From the NCBI GenBank assembly GCA_964472565.1, contig CAYYNB010000001.1, positions 1 through 64,000 of the forward strand: a stretch of DNA of 64,000 nt, written 5' to 3'. Below are positions 33,549 to 42,808 of this stretch, piece by piece; the first letter of the stretch is position 1, and every line of letters starts with the position of its first letter. The stretch comes from DATAMF01 sp964472565 (GTDB taxonomy: Bacteria > Chloroflexota > Anaerolineae > Aggregatilineales > Aggregatilineaceae). The notes beneath the pieces were generated by a model. That model was not told where the DNA came from and made no database searches. It saw only the letters and a list, made by a program, of their open reading frames with translations. Made by a program: the position numbers and the translations under genes.

Positions 33549-34222
33549 AAATTCTGGTGGTGGATGATGAGCCGCCGATTCTCAGCGTGCTGGCCTATAA
33601 CCTGAAGCGGGCAAATTATGACGTGATCATGGCGACGGACGGCGAACAGGCGATCCTGTTGGCCCGACAGGAGCAGCCCGATCTGATCATCCTCGATTTG
33701 ATGCTGCCGCGCGTGGATGGGTTGGACGTATTCCGCACCGTGCGCCGTGAGCGGGATGTCCCGGTGATTATGCTGACCGCGCGGGATGCGGAAATTGATC
33801 GGGTGGTGGGGTTGGAACTGGGCGCGGATGATTACGTTGTCAAGCCGTTCAGCGTGCGGGAACTGATGGCACGGGTCAAAAATGTGCTGCACCGCCGGAC
33901 TGCCGCCCCACCGCCTGTGGACGAGAATATTCTGCGCGTGCAGGAGTTGGTAATCAATGTGGCGCGGCATGAGGCGGCTATCGGTGCGACGCCGCTGGTG
34001 CTGACGGCGCTGGAGTTTGATGTACTGTATACGCTGGCGGGACAGTCGGGGCGAGTGTGGACGCGCGAACAACTGCTGGAAACGGTCTGGGGGTACGATT
34101 ACCAGGGCGATTTACGGGTCGTGGATGCGGTGGTGAAACGCTTACGTTCCAAACTGCGCGACGCTTCGCCAGAGCACGAGTATGTGATCACCGTGCGGGG
34201 CGTCGGGTATAAGCTGGCCTGA
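33545..34222 (+). CDS. OmpR/PhoB-family response regulator
   Basis: A 225-residue response regulator: MKILVVDDEPPILSVL at the start, phospho-acceptor Asp51 in LIILDLMLPRVDG, Lys100 in DYVVKPFS. A C-terminal winged helix-turn-helix has LTALEFDVLYTLAGQSGRVWTREQLLETVWGY (cited by its ends) and VVDAVVKRLRSKL. The ATG at 33545 was chosen because the domain starts there and overlaps the upstream stop (ATGA). It is paired with the histidine kinase 17 bp downstream. Its promoter-level targets cannot be read from the sequence. Confidence 0.93.
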   Translation: MKILVVDDEPPILSVLAYNLKRANYDVIMATDGEQAILLARQEQPDLIILDLMLPRVDGLDVFRTVRRERDVPVIMLTARDAEIDRVVGLELGADDYVVKPFSVRELMARVKNVLHRRTAAPPPVDENILRVQELVINVARHEAAIGATPLVLTALEFDVLYTLAGQSGRVWTREQLLETVWGYDYQGDLRVVDAVVKRLRSKLRDASPEHEYVITVRGVGYKLA

Positions 34223-34239
34223 GTAGATATGGATGGGTG

Positions 34240-35715
34240 ATGGGAACCTCAATTCGTGCGCGACTGACGCTGAGTCATTTGCTTGTGATTGTGCTGGCGA
34301 TGGGCATATCCGGTTTGCTCTTGCTGTCGCTGCTGGAACGTTATTTTGTGGAGGCGGCAGAAGAAAGCCTGATGGCACAGGCACGGATTACGGCGCAGGC
34401 GGTGATGCCCGGCGCTCAGATCGCGGGGCCGGACGTCGCCAGTCAGAATGCCACATCCAATACCATCCAGCAGCAGCAGATCGATAATCTGTATGTGCAG
34501 ACACAGAATGTCGCTGTGCCGCCGGACACGCTGAATCTGAACTATCTGAGCAATGCCTCGCTGCAACTGGGCGCACAGATCAATACCCGCATCCGCATTC
34601 TGGATCCGCAGGGCGTGGTGCTGGTCGATTCGGCGCAGCAGGAACCGGGGGCCGATCTGCATCGCGCTGCATTGGTCGAAGAGGCGCTGAATGGGGATTA
34701 CGCGACCCGCCGGGATGATCAACGGCTTGAGGTGGCTTTGCCCGCGTTTGAAGGCGAAAAAATGATCGGTGTGGTGTATCTCAGCCAGCCGCTGAACGAC
34801 GTTACCGCCGTGTTGGGCGATCTGCGGGAGCAGTGGCTGCAATCGACCCTGATCGCGCTGGCGCTGTCGGCCTTGGCGGGCCTGCTGCTCTCGCGCGCCA
34901 TCACGCGCCCGATTCGGCGGCTGACGGCAGCGACAGCAGCGGTGGCCCAGGGACAGTTTGATCTCGAAGTGCCCGCGCGATCTAAAGATGAGATTGGGCG
35001 GTTGAGCCGCGCTTTTAACGAGATGATTGCCCGGCTGCGATCCGCGCGGCAGATGCAGGTGGATTTTGTGGCGAATGTCTCGCACGAACTGCGGACACCG
35101 CTCACATCGATCAAGGGGATGGTGGAGACGCTGCGCGATGGGGCGGTGGATGATCCCCAGGTGCGCGATACTTTTCTCGAAACGCTGGAACACGAGACGA
35201 ACCGGCTGATTCGCCTGGTGAACGATCTGCTGATTCTCTCGCGGGCGGATTCGGCGGCGCTCAATTTGCGGCGCGAACGGGTGCGGCTGCCCGATCTGGT
35301 GCGGCTGACAGCGGCGCGGCTGAATGATCAGGATCGGGTGCATATTGAAGCTAACGGTCATGTCGCGGCGTGGGCTGACTCGGATCGCGTGGCACAGGTG
35401 CTGGTGAATTTGCTGGATAATGCGCTCAAGTATTCGCCGGAAGATGCCCCAGTGACGGTGGCGGTGGAACCTGTGCCGGATGGGGCAGTACGCGTCCGAA
35501 TTTCAGATTTGGGCATGGGAATCGCTGCCGACGAATTACCGCGCATCGGCCAGCGGTTTTACCGGGCAGATAAAGCGCGTTCGCGGGCATCAGGCGGCAG
35601 CGGTTTGGGTTTGGCGATTGCGGACGCACTGGTCCGGGCGCATGGCGGGATGTTGTGGGTCGAGAGCCAGGAAGGGCAGGGGACTACCGCTTGTTTTACA
35701 CTCCCGGCGGCTTAA
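34240..35715 (+). CDS. PhoR-type sensor histidine kinase
   Basis: A 491-residue membrane kinase with an N-terminal helix (~12-32), a periplasmic sensor domain (~35-200) and a second helix (~203-220). A HAMP domain (~221-270) precedes HisKA with His282 in VANVSHELRTPLTS. The HATPase domain has NLLDNALKYSPE, ISDLGMGI and GGSGLGLAI. The cognate regulator lies upstream. ATG 34240 was taken; a GTG directly before it is also possible. The last four bases overlap the convergent membrane-protein gene. Together with the upstream YjbQ and phosphatase genes it forms a probable operon. Confidence 0.92.
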   Translation: MGTSIRARLTLSHLLVIVLAMGISGLLLLSLLERYFVEAAEESLMAQARITAQAVMPGAQIAGPDVASQNATSNTIQQQQIDNLYVQTQNVAVPPDTLNLNYLSNASLQLGAQINTRIRILDPQGVVLVDSAQQEPGADLHRAALVEEALNGDYATRRDDQRLEVALPAFEGEKMIGVVYLSQPLNDVTAVLGDLREQWLQSTLIALALSALAGLLLSRAITRPIRRLTAATAAVAQGQFDLEVPARSKDEIGRLSRAFNEMIARLRSARQMQVDFVANVSHELRTPLTSIKGMVETLRDGAVDDPQVRDTFLETLEHETNRLIRLVNDLLILSRADSAALNLRRERVRLPDLVRLTAARLNDQDRVHIEANGHVAAWADSDRVAQVLVNLLDNALKYSPEDAPVTVAVEPVPDGAVRVRISDLGMGIAADELPRIGQRFYRADKARSRASGGSGLGLAIADALVRAHGGMLWVESQEGQGTTACFTLPAA

Positions 35716-36584
35716 AGCTGCCGCGCTGTTCGGGTGGCTCTGGCCCACAGCGAACGCACGACGGCTTCACGCAGGAGCAGGGTGAGCACGATCAGGAGCA
35801 GGGCGGGCAGGCTGGGCAGCGTATCCAGGTAGGCCGCAGCGGGACCCAGCACGGTGATAATCAGCAGCGTTTGTCCGATTTTTTCGGCGGGCAGCCAGAG
35901 AATGATAACCAGCAGGGTGCCCAGTATTTCGACCAACCACATCCCGAAGACGCCAACCAGTGCATTTAGTGCGGCCTGCCGTGATGAAAGCGCTCTGGCG
36001 CTGCTTGCTACCGCCATTACAACCATACCCACATAATGCTGCCAGCGATCCGCCAAAAATAACCCGCCGATTACACTCATGGTAGCCAATGACGTCCCGC
36101 ATTGCGTGACCGGATTCGCATAGAAGGGCATGATATCCCGGTAGGCCAGTCCCAGCGCCAGCGCCGCCAGCAGCAGCACGACTCCCAGCGCAATGATGCT
36201 GAAACGCAGCCGGGAACAAATGGATTGAATTTTCCCCAACAGGATGGTTTCGGTGGGCAGGGAGGTGGCGATCAGAAGTTCCCATGTTTGCTGGTAACGT
36301 TCCTCGGCGACAACCGGCGCAAACAGCAGACAGATAATCGCATACCACATGACCAGGATTACGAGCAGCGTGAGCAGCAGCATAAACGGGTAGTAGACTC
36401 CGGTCATGCCGAACACAACACAGGATAACCCGGCCAGAGGAAGGCTGAGATTTTGCAGGTACGATAACCAGCGGGCCAGATTGCCCCGTGAGGTGTGGTG
36501 ATCGATTTCACGCCAGTAGATCGGGTTGTCGAGGATGACAAACCAACCTAACAGCGCGTTACGAAGCAGCGTCCACGAACTCAT
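35712..36584 (-). CDS. Polytopic membrane protein, ABC-2-permease-like
   Basis: A 290-residue protein with about seven hydrophobic helices. The N-terminal part contains ILDNPIYWREIDHHTSRG and later a cytoplasmic loop EERYQQTWELLIATSLPTETILLGKI. Such a loop (short helix before the third or fourth helix) is typical of ABC-2-type permeases. No ATP-binding subunit is adjacent, so this is tentative. The ATG at 36584 was preferred to one 96 bases upstream because the intervening region looks non-coding and a GAAGGG lies nearby. Both ends overlap or adjoin neighbouring genes. Confidence 0.65.
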   Translation of the reverse strand: MSSWTLLRNALLGWFVILDNPIYWREIDHHTSRGNLARWLSYLQNLSLPLAGLSCVVFGMTGVYYPFMLLLTLLVILVMWYAIICLLFAPVVAEERYQQTWELLIATSLPTETILLGKIQSICSRLRFSIIALGVVLLLAALALGLAYRDIMPFYANPVTQCGTSLATMSVIGGLFLADRWQHYVGMVVMAVASSARALSSRQAALNALVGVFGMWLVEILGTLLVIILWLPAEKIGQTLLIITVLGPAAAYLDTLPSLPALLLIVLTLLLREAVVRSLWARATRTARQL

Positions 36585-36694
36585 CCTGGCTGCCCTTCTG
36601 AAATTATGCGCATACTGTGCGGCAATTATCACAGAATTGTCACAAATTGCCAGTAGAATGAGGCTAGCGAATTTGATCAACTGCGGAGGATGTT

Positions 36695-37891
36695 ATGTTT
36701 AAACGTTGTGTTTTGGCGGTTCTGGTGGTGTTGTTGAGCGGTGTTTTGAATGGGATGGACCTGGCGCGGGCATCGGGCGGCGAGATTTATTATGCAAGCC
36801 GTCCCGACGAGGTCGCACTCTATCTGAGCAATATCGCTTTTGTGCGCGATACGGTGATGCTGCCGGGTGGGAATGAGACGCGCGTGCTGCTGCCGCCGGG
36901 AACGTATCCCAATACGCTGATGCTGACCGAAAACGGCGCGCGGGTGCGCAATTACCGGATCACGCCGCAGTCGCCCGACGTTTACAGCGACATATACAGC
37001 AGTACCTATGTGTCCAGCGCGAGCGCCTATATTCTGGCGTGGGATTCGGATGTGGCGGCGGATGCCACACGCGAAGTGAAGCTGGAATATCTGCTGCCGG
37101 GGGCAGTCTGGACGCCGACGTATGATATGACCATCATTGATGATCAGTCGGTGAATATGTCGTTTTTTGCCGAGATTCAGAACTCCGCGTTGATTCTGGA
37201 TGAAACAACGGTGTATCTGGTGGCGGGACGTGTGAACCTGGAAGAGCAGGTTGATCAGGTGTCGCAGGTGACAATGAACCAGTATGCGGTGGGTTATTCC
37301 AATGAATCCGTGACGCTGCCGAGCGCTGGGGTTGGCACCGTTGACTTACAGCATGTCTATTCGTTGGGGACGGTGAGCGCTGAACCGGGCGATATTGTGT
37401 ATTCCAACATTGCGGGCGCGACCTTTGCGGCGCGGAAACAGATCGTCTGGAACGCGGCGATGCAGCAGGAAACAGACGTGATCTACAAAGTTCGTAATGA
37501 TACCGACGTGCCGCTGGCGGAAGGTATCGTGCGGGTGTATCAGAACAATCTGTTCATGGGCAGCGATTTTATCGAGACGACGCCGGTGGGCAGCGAGGGC
37601 AGCGTGACGGTGGGGAGTATGCCCGATGTGCGCGTTCACCGCACGCAGAGCCGGGAATATAAAGCGGATGCCAGCAATGATTATTACTTCAACACGGTCA
37701 CGCTGGAAATCAGCAACTTTGGCACTAAGGAACTCTCCCTGTTGGTGCTGGATACCTGGCTCAATGGCGCGTGGGAGTTCGACTATTCGCTGGAACCAGA
37801 GCGCGGGCAGGATAACCAACTGCGCTGGGAGGTGACGGTCCCGGCGGGCGAAAGCCTGACCATCACCTACCATTTCTTAGTCGATTATTAA
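36695..37891 (+). CDS. Secreted DUF4139-like protein
   Basis: A 398-residue exported protein: signal peptide (~1-26), then beta-rich sequence. The central segment VKLEYLLPGAVWTPTYDMTI (cited as LLPGAVWTPTYDM) is the hallmark of DUF4139 (mucoidy-inhibitor MuiA-like) proteins. It is followed by DETTVYLVAGRV-type strands and a C-terminal ITYHFLVDY. The usual N-terminal coiled coil of MuiA-type proteins is missing; only the DUF4139 half is present. GGAGGATG precedes the start. The gene ends 3 bp from the convergent htpG stop, leaving no room for a terminator. Role unknown, probably envelope. Confidence 0.72.
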   Translation: MFKRCVLAVLVVLLSGVLNGMDLARASGGEIYYASRPDEVALYLSNIAFVRDTVMLPGGNETRVLLPPGTYPNTLMLTENGARVRNYRITPQSPDVYSDIYSSTYVSSASAYILAWDSDVAADATREVKLEYLLPGAVWTPTYDMTIIDDQSVNMSFFAEIQNSALILDETTVYLVAGRVNLEEQVDQVSQVTMNQYAVGYSNESVTLPSAGVGTVDLQHVYSLGTVSAEPGDIVYSNIAGATFAARKQIVWNAAMQQETDVIYKVRNDTDVPLAEGIVRVYQNNLFMGSDFIETTPVGSEGSVTVGSMPDVRVHRTQSREYKADASNDYYFNTVTLEISNFGTKELSLLVLDTWLNGAWEFDYSLEPERGQDNQLRWEVTVPAGESLTITYHFLVDY

Positions 37892-37894
37892 ACC

Positions 37895-39760
37895 TCAGGA
37901 ACGCCGCGTCGCCATTTCCAAAAACTGGTTGATGCGGCTGACCATTTCGGATGGATTGGGGTGCAGGCCATCGAGCAGGAGTGCGTTTTCGTACAACTGC
38001 TCGATGGTTTGATTGATGATGGCCGCATCTGATTCGCTGTGGATCCATTCCGACAGGTTGCGGATCAAGGAGTGGCGGCGGTTGATTTCCAGAATGCGCT
38101 GCGGCACCTGATATTCTTTTTCGAGCAAACGATAGACGCGCTGGACGTTGCGATCCATCTGGCCTTCGGGCGTTGCCAGCCGGACCGGGCTGCCGGTCAG
38201 GAGGTGCGATTCGCGCACTTCGAGCACGCGCTCGCCTAACACATCGGCGAAGCGCTGGCGCAACTCATCAAACGAGTTCTGTTCCAATGGTTCGGGCATT
38301 TTTTCGTCGGGCGTTTCCACGTCGGGAAGCTGCAACCCGGCATCGTCCACATTGTGGAGTTGTTTGCCCTGGAACTCGCGCAGGTTCATCAGCATAAAAC
38401 TGTCTACGGTGTCGGTCAGATACAGCACTTCGAGATCGCGCGCCCGGAACGGTTCCAGGTGGGGGCTGCTGCTGACGGTTTTCAGATCATCCACCAGGAT
38501 GTAGTAAATATGTTCCTGTTCAGCTTGCATGCGCGCAACGTAATCTTCCAGCGATACGGTGGGCGTGGTGCCGTCGCTGACCGTCGAATGGAAACGCAGT
38601 AGTTTGGAGAGACGCTCGGCGTCGCCCGGTTCGGTGGCGATGCCTTCTTTGAGGAACACACCAAACTCTTTCCAGAGTTTGTTATAACGATCCGGTTCAT
38701 CTTTTGCGATCCGTTCGAGTTCGCTCAGAAACTTACCTTTGATCGAGGTGCCGATGCGTTTGATCGTGCGGTTGGTCTGGACCGATTCGCGCGCCACGTT
38801 GAGCGGTAAATCTTCGGAGTCCACCACACCATCGACAAAGCGGAGATACTGCGGCAGAAATTCCTTGTTGTATTCCTGGATCAGGACTTTGCGGGCGTAC
38901 AATTTCAGTCCGTGATCACTGCGCGCGGTGAACAGCCCTTTGTCGGCCTGTTCGGGCACATATAACACGCTGTAGAACTGGACAGGCGCATCGGAGACGA
39001 TATGCTGTGTAATCAGGGGTTCGCGGTAATCGAGCGTCAACTGCTTATAAAACGCGTTGTAGTCTTCCTGGCTGACTTCAGAAGGCGATTTGCGCCAGAT
39101 CGCGGTGCGCTGGTTGGCGACTTCGTTTTCAACATAGATGGGGAAGGGGATGAAGTCGGAATGTTTTTTGATGATGTTACGCAGGCGGTAGGCTTCCGCG
39201 AATTCTTTGGCGTCGTCCTTCAGAAAAACGACGATCTCCGTGCCGCGCGTGGTTTTGTCAGCCGGTTCGATGCTGTAGGTCGTGCTGCCGTCCGATGTCC
39301 AGGTCCAGGCCTGATCGCCGGGGCGGAAGGAGCGCGTCGTCACGCTGACTTTATCCGCCGCCATAAACACTGAATAGAACCCGACGCCGAACTGCCCGAT
39401 GAGATCGGCAGCCGAGAACGAGTTCCCCTGCTGTTCCTGCACGCGATTGAGAAAGCTCCGTGCGCCGGACTGGGCAATCGTGCCGAGGTTCTGGATCAGT
39501 TCGTCCCGGTTCATGCCGGTGCCGGTATCGCTGATGGTGAGCGTGCCTTCATCTTTGTTAAAGGCAATGTGGATCGCCAGTTCGGCATCCTGCTCCAGAA
39601 TGTCGTGCTGGGTCAGCATCTCGAATTGGAGGCGATGCAGCGCGTCGGAGGCGTTGGAGATTAGCTCGCGCAGAAAAATTTCGCGGTCGGTGTAGAGCGA
39701 ATGGACCAGAATATGCAGTAACTGCTGAATTTCAGCTTGAAAAGTGTAAGTGTCAGCCAT
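37895..39760 (-). CDS. htpG: Chaperone HtpG (bacterial Hsp90)
   Basis: The 621-residue protein has the Hsp90 N-terminal signatures LHILVHSLYTDREIFLRELISNASDAL (cited as YTDREIFLRELISNASDAL), ISDTGTGMNRDEL and GQFGVGFYSVFM. The middle domain contains FYSVLYVPEQADKGLF and LPLNVARESVQTNR, and a C-terminal dimerisation region follows. The ATG at 39760 follows GCAGGAG and gives the canonical start; the longer open frame upstream is not conserved. Hsp90 folds client proteins in the cytoplasm with ATP. It lies 92 bp downstream of a kinase-TPR gene on the same strand. Confidence 0.95.
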   Translation of the reverse strand: MADTYTFQAEIQQLLHILVHSLYTDREIFLRELISNASDALHRLQFEMLTQHDILEQDAELAIHIAFNKDEGTLTISDTGTGMNRDELIQNLGTIAQSGARSFLNRVQEQQGNSFSAADLIGQFGVGFYSVFMAADKVSVTTRSFRPGDQAWTWTSDGSTTYSIEPADKTTRGTEIVVFLKDDAKEFAEAYRLRNIIKKHSDFIPFPIYVENEVANQRTAIWRKSPSEVSQEDYNAFYKQLTLDYREPLITQHIVSDAPVQFYSVLYVPEQADKGLFTARSDHGLKLYARKVLIQEYNKEFLPQYLRFVDGVVDSEDLPLNVARESVQTNRTIKRIGTSIKGKFLSELERIAKDEPDRYNKLWKEFGVFLKEGIATEPGDAERLSKLLRFHSTVSDGTTPTVSLEDYVARMQAEQEHIYYILVDDLKTVSSSPHLEPFRARDLEVLYLTDTVDSFMLMNLREFQGKQLHNVDDAGLQLPDVETPDEKMPEPLEQNSFDELRQRFADVLGERVLEVRESHLLTGSPVRLATPEGQMDRNVQRVYRLLEKEYQVPQRILEINRRHSLIRNLSEWIHSESDAAIINQTIEQLYENALLLDGLHPNPSEMVSRINQFLEMATRRS

Positions 39761-39852
39761 GTTTGAACTCCTGCGGGACAAAATAGGACTACCAGTGTAA
39801 TAACATGGGCGCGTTAGATCAATCTCAACATCGCATAAAAAGAGTGTAAGAA

Positions 39853-41808
39853 TCAGGCGCGTTTGTGCGATTTGCGGTTGAGATGGAGGGCGCTCGCCCG
39901 AAGCCAGTCTGTGGCATCTTCCCACTGCTCTTTGCGCTGTTGGCTGGCGTCAATTTTTTGCTGGGCAACCGCGAGCAGCATAAAAATACGCACATAACCC
40001 CAGTGTGCGGCGAGGGGAATGCACTGGTTGAGGAATTTGTAGGCACGGAGATATTCACCGGCGGTCATCCACTCGTCGGCGGCCTGCGCATACGCGCTAA
40101 GCAGATCTTCCGCGTTGTCTTCTAACTCGCTGGGATCGAGGTCGAGCGCTGTGAAGGCAGCAATCGCACTATTTTCGAACTGCTCGGCCTGGGCATAGGC
40201 GACAGCCAGCGCGAGAAAAGCGTGAGCGCGCTGGTAAACGGTGTTTGACTTGTGCCAATCTTCCGGGGGAAGCGGTGGATAGAAGCGGTAGGTGCCTTGT
40301 TCCAGTGTACCGATAGCTTCGTCCAATTGATCCTGTTCGGTGAGCAACGTGCCGAGTCCGACATAGGCTGGACCATAATCGGCATCAAGGTCCAGCGCGG
40401 TTTCAAAACAGAGAATACTCTCCGATTTACGTTTTTTGTGCAGCGCCAGCACCTGGCCGAGATTATGATAGACCGCGGCAGAGGGACGTTCCTGGGCGGC
40501 GCGGTGGAAGATTTCGACAAAATGCTCGTACTGAACCGGGTCATCGAGCGAGGCGACTATATCATCATACAGGACCGCATAGGCTAAGTCCGCATCGGCG
40601 TGAATAGCCTCGACGGTGGCGCTGTCGGCATCGGCATCATTTTCGTCTACATCGCGGTATAGATCGGCCAGCGCTAACTGCGCGAAGGGGATGTCCGGCT
40701 TGAGGCGGACGGCCCGTTCCAGCCAGTTTCGCCCTTCGTCGATTTGTCCCAGGGCGATCTGCGTTTCGCCCCATTCGGCAGCGACTTCGGGAAGGCCGGA
40801 ATACTGCTGCCAGAGGACTTGCAAGCGATCCTGGGCTTTTTGCGGCTGGTGATCGGCGTCGCGCAAAGTGCGCACCGCATAGAGATCGTGCCAGAGTTCG
40901 GGCGGCGTGGGGGCAGCCTGCGAAGTCAGTAAGCGGCGTTTTTGGGATAAGGTGGAGCGTTTGGCGCGCGAAAACGCATTTTTGATTTCGCTCAGGAACT
41001 GCCGGGCGTTTTTGGGCCTGTCTTCCGGGTTTTTGCTCAACGCGCGCAGAATCGGTTCATCCAGTTCTTCGGGCACGCTAGAATCGCGCACGGTGATGGG
41101 TAAGGGCGGCGCTTGGACGATCATGTCCAGCAGCAAGTCTTCATCATCGGAGCGAAAATCGTAATCTAAATAGTAGTGCCCGGTGATGGCCTCGTACAGC
41201 GCGATAGCCAGTGAGTAAATATCGGATTGGACCGTGATTTCTTCGCCCAGCGCCTGTTCGGGCGACATATAGAGCAGCGTGCCGGGCTGTGGGCCGGTGG
41301 TGCGATTGAGGCTGTGCGCGTAGGATTGGCGGATATGGGCGAGGCCGAAGTCACCCAGCTTGAACTGGCCTTCCTGCGCGATCATGATATTTTCGGGCTT
41401 GATGTCACGGTGGATCACATTCCGCGCGTGCAGGGTTTCGAGCGCGCTGCACATATCGACGGCTACCTTGAGCAGGGTGGTGCGATCCAGCGAGCCGTTT
41501 TGCGCGATCAGCGAATGGAGATCGCCACCATCCATGTATTCCATGATGATGAAGAGCATATCGCCTTGTTCGCGCAAGGCATAGGTGGAAACAATGTTGG
41601 GATGGTTCAGGCTCGCCGCTAACCGCGCCTCGCGGATAAACCACTCCCGCGTGCCTGCTTCGGAAAAAACTTCGGGGCTGAGTTGTTTGACCGCAACCGG
41701 GCGCTCCAGGTTTAAATCCTCGGCTTTGTAAACGACGCTGAAACCGCCATTCCCGATCAGGTCAATGATGCGATATTCCCCGATTAGATCGTTCGGCTGC
41801 AAATGCAT
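39853..41808 (-). CDS. Ser/Thr protein kinase with C-terminal TPR region
   Basis: A 651-residue cytoplasmic kinase. The catalytic domain (~12-280) has GNGGFSVVYKA, Lys41 in PVAVKQL, HRDIKPEN (Asp135), DFG at 153-155 and GTLLYMSPEQ. The C-terminal half (~305-640) contains helical TPR-like repeats, e.g. AVYHNLGQVLALHKKRKSES and YGPAYVGLGTLLTEQDQLDEA (cited in part). No membrane helix is seen, unlike the kinase at 23933. The start ATG is preceded by GGGGCG. The gene is followed by htpG. A chaperone-linked stress pathway is possible but not shown. Confidence 0.88.
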   Translation of the reverse strand: MHLQPNDLIGEYRIIDLIGNGGFSVVYKAEDLNLERPVAVKQLSPEVFSEAGTREWFIREARLAASLNHPNIVSTYALREQGDMLFIIMEYMDGGDLHSLIAQNGSLDRTTLLKVAVDMCSALETLHARNVIHRDIKPENIMIAQEGQFKLGDFGLAHIRQSYAHSLNRTTGPQPGTLLYMSPEQALGEEITVQSDIYSLAIALYEAITGHYYLDYDFRSDDEDLLLDMIVQAPPLPITVRDSSVPEELDEPILRALSKNPEDRPKNARQFLSEIKNAFSRAKRSTLSQKRRLLTSQAAPTPPELWHDLYAVRTLRDADHQPQKAQDRLQVLWQQYSGLPEVAAEWGETQIALGQIDEGRNWLERAVRLKPDIPFAQLALADLYRDVDENDADADSATVEAIHADADLAYAVLYDDIVASLDDPVQYEHFVEIFHRAAQERPSAAVYHNLGQVLALHKKRKSESILCFETALDLDADYGPAYVGLGTLLTEQDQLDEAIGTLEQGTYRFYPPLPPEDWHKSNTVYQRAHAFLALAVAYAQAEQFENSAIAAFTALDLDPSELEDNAEDLLSAYAQAADEWMTAGEYLRAYKFLNQCIPLAAHWGYVRIFMLLAVAQQKIDASQQRKEQWEDATDWLRASALHLNRKSHKRA

Positions 41809-41964
41809 AAACGCCCCGCAGTGCAGGTTGTGCTGACGTTAGAAAGGTTAGAAATCTTGAATAAAGTATACTGCGGGATCGGCACACACGACGAATTTTT
41901 CATGAAACGTTCGGGAACGGACCCGCGTACTTATAAAAGAGCGAAAAATGTATAGGAGGAAACG

Positions 41965-42393
41965 ATGGCACGCACTTACAAACTCACGGGAATCCGGCGT
42001 ATAGGCAACCGTTTTATGAGCTTTTTGGCCCGCCGGGGGATGGGGCCAAAACAGACCGTGATTTTGACCGTACGCGGGCGGAAATCCGGCAAGGCCTATT
42101 CGACGCCCGTTTCGCTGGTGCAGGCGGATGGGCAGCGCTGGCTGGTGGCACCGTATGGCGAGGTAAGCTGGGTGAAAAATGCGCGCGCCGCCGGAGAAGT
42201 AACCCTGACGCGCGGGAAGACGGTAGAGACAGTGCGCGTTGCCGAAGTCGAACCTGATGCGCGCGGCCCGATTCTGAAGCAGTATGTTCAGATGGAACCC
42301 ATTGTGCGGCCCTATTTTGATGCCAGTGTTGATGCCCCGATAGAGGAATTCAGCGCCGAAGCGGGGCGGCACCCTGTATTTCTGATTCAATGA
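41965..42393 (+). CDS. DUF385/nitroreductase-like deazaflavin (F420)-dependent oxidoreductase
   Basis: A 142-residue split-barrel protein of the DUF385 (deazaflavin-dependent nitroreductase) family. It contains ILTVRGRKSGKAYSTPVSLV, followed by RWLVAPYGEVSWVKNARAAGEV, which is the family's cofactor-phosphate and fold signature (cited as VSWVKNARAAG). Such enzymes use F420H2 to reduce diverse substrates. TATAGGAGG precedes the ATG strongly. The gene stands alone between a kinase on the other strand and a long gene-free region. The presence of this family suggests the organism makes F420 (inference). Confidence 0.85.
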   Translation: MARTYKLTGIRRIGNRFMSFLARRGMGPKQTVILTVRGRKSGKAYSTPVSLVQADGQRWLVAPYGEVSWVKNARAAGEVTLTRGKTVETVRVAEVEPDARGPILKQYVQMEPIVRPYFDASVDAPIEEFSAEAGRHPVFLIQ

Positions 42394-42756
42394 ATGACCA
42401 CATGGCATGATTGCGATGGATTAAAATGCTGCGTTGGTCGAAGACCCCCTCCCCCCCCTTTTTACGCCTGTCTTGACATTTTGAGGGGAAAAACGACTGT
42501 GAACAGGTCGAGATCCTGGCAATATCTGGGATTTCTTGGCAGGAAATGTTATGTCGCGTCGTGAGGCATGTGTTATGAGTTGGTAAGGTGCGGTGCGGCT
42601 AGAACCAGGGTAGCACAGATGGGCAGGGAAAAATAGACTTTCGATGGTTAACTTGGATGACTAACTCGGATGGCTAATAATGTGAGGGTTACAAGCGGGA
42701 CAATGTCCGCGCCTCTATGAAAAACTCTATCACCCCTCGTTTTCCCCAACCAAGTT
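42394..42756. other. Gene-free region with poly-C tract and short tandem repeats
   Basis: No supportable gene was seen here. It contains a C-rich run interrupted by T (42444-42459) and three imperfect 13-base units starting GATGGTTAACTTG / GATGACTAACTCG / GATGGCTAATAAT (42643-42681). A small GGAC-AAT-GTCC palindrome lies near 42701. Nothing here looks like a tRNA or structured RNA. Confidence 0.45.
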
Positions 42757-42786
42757 AAAAGAGGGCACTGAAAAGCGCCCTCTTTT
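42757..42786 (-). terminator. Terminator of the GH-A-like secreted enzyme gene
   Basis: AAAAGAGGGC and GCCCTCTTTT pair perfectly over 10 bp around a 10-base loop. On the minus strand the stem ends in TTTT and lies 23 bases beyond the stop of the glycosidase-like gene, a typical intrinsic terminator. Confidence 0.8.
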
Positions 42787-42808
42787 GAATTCAAACCGGA
42801 GTGACCGC

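Noticed and set aside
39761..39925. Longer start for HtpG
   Set aside because: The extra 55 residues resemble no Hsp90 and overlap the 3' end of the upstream kinase gene; the ATG at 39760 has a good ribosome site and the canonical start.
42444..42459. Poly-C tract as a phase-variable switch
   Set aside because: It is interrupted by T, lies outside any gene, and no promoter spacing would be altered by its length.
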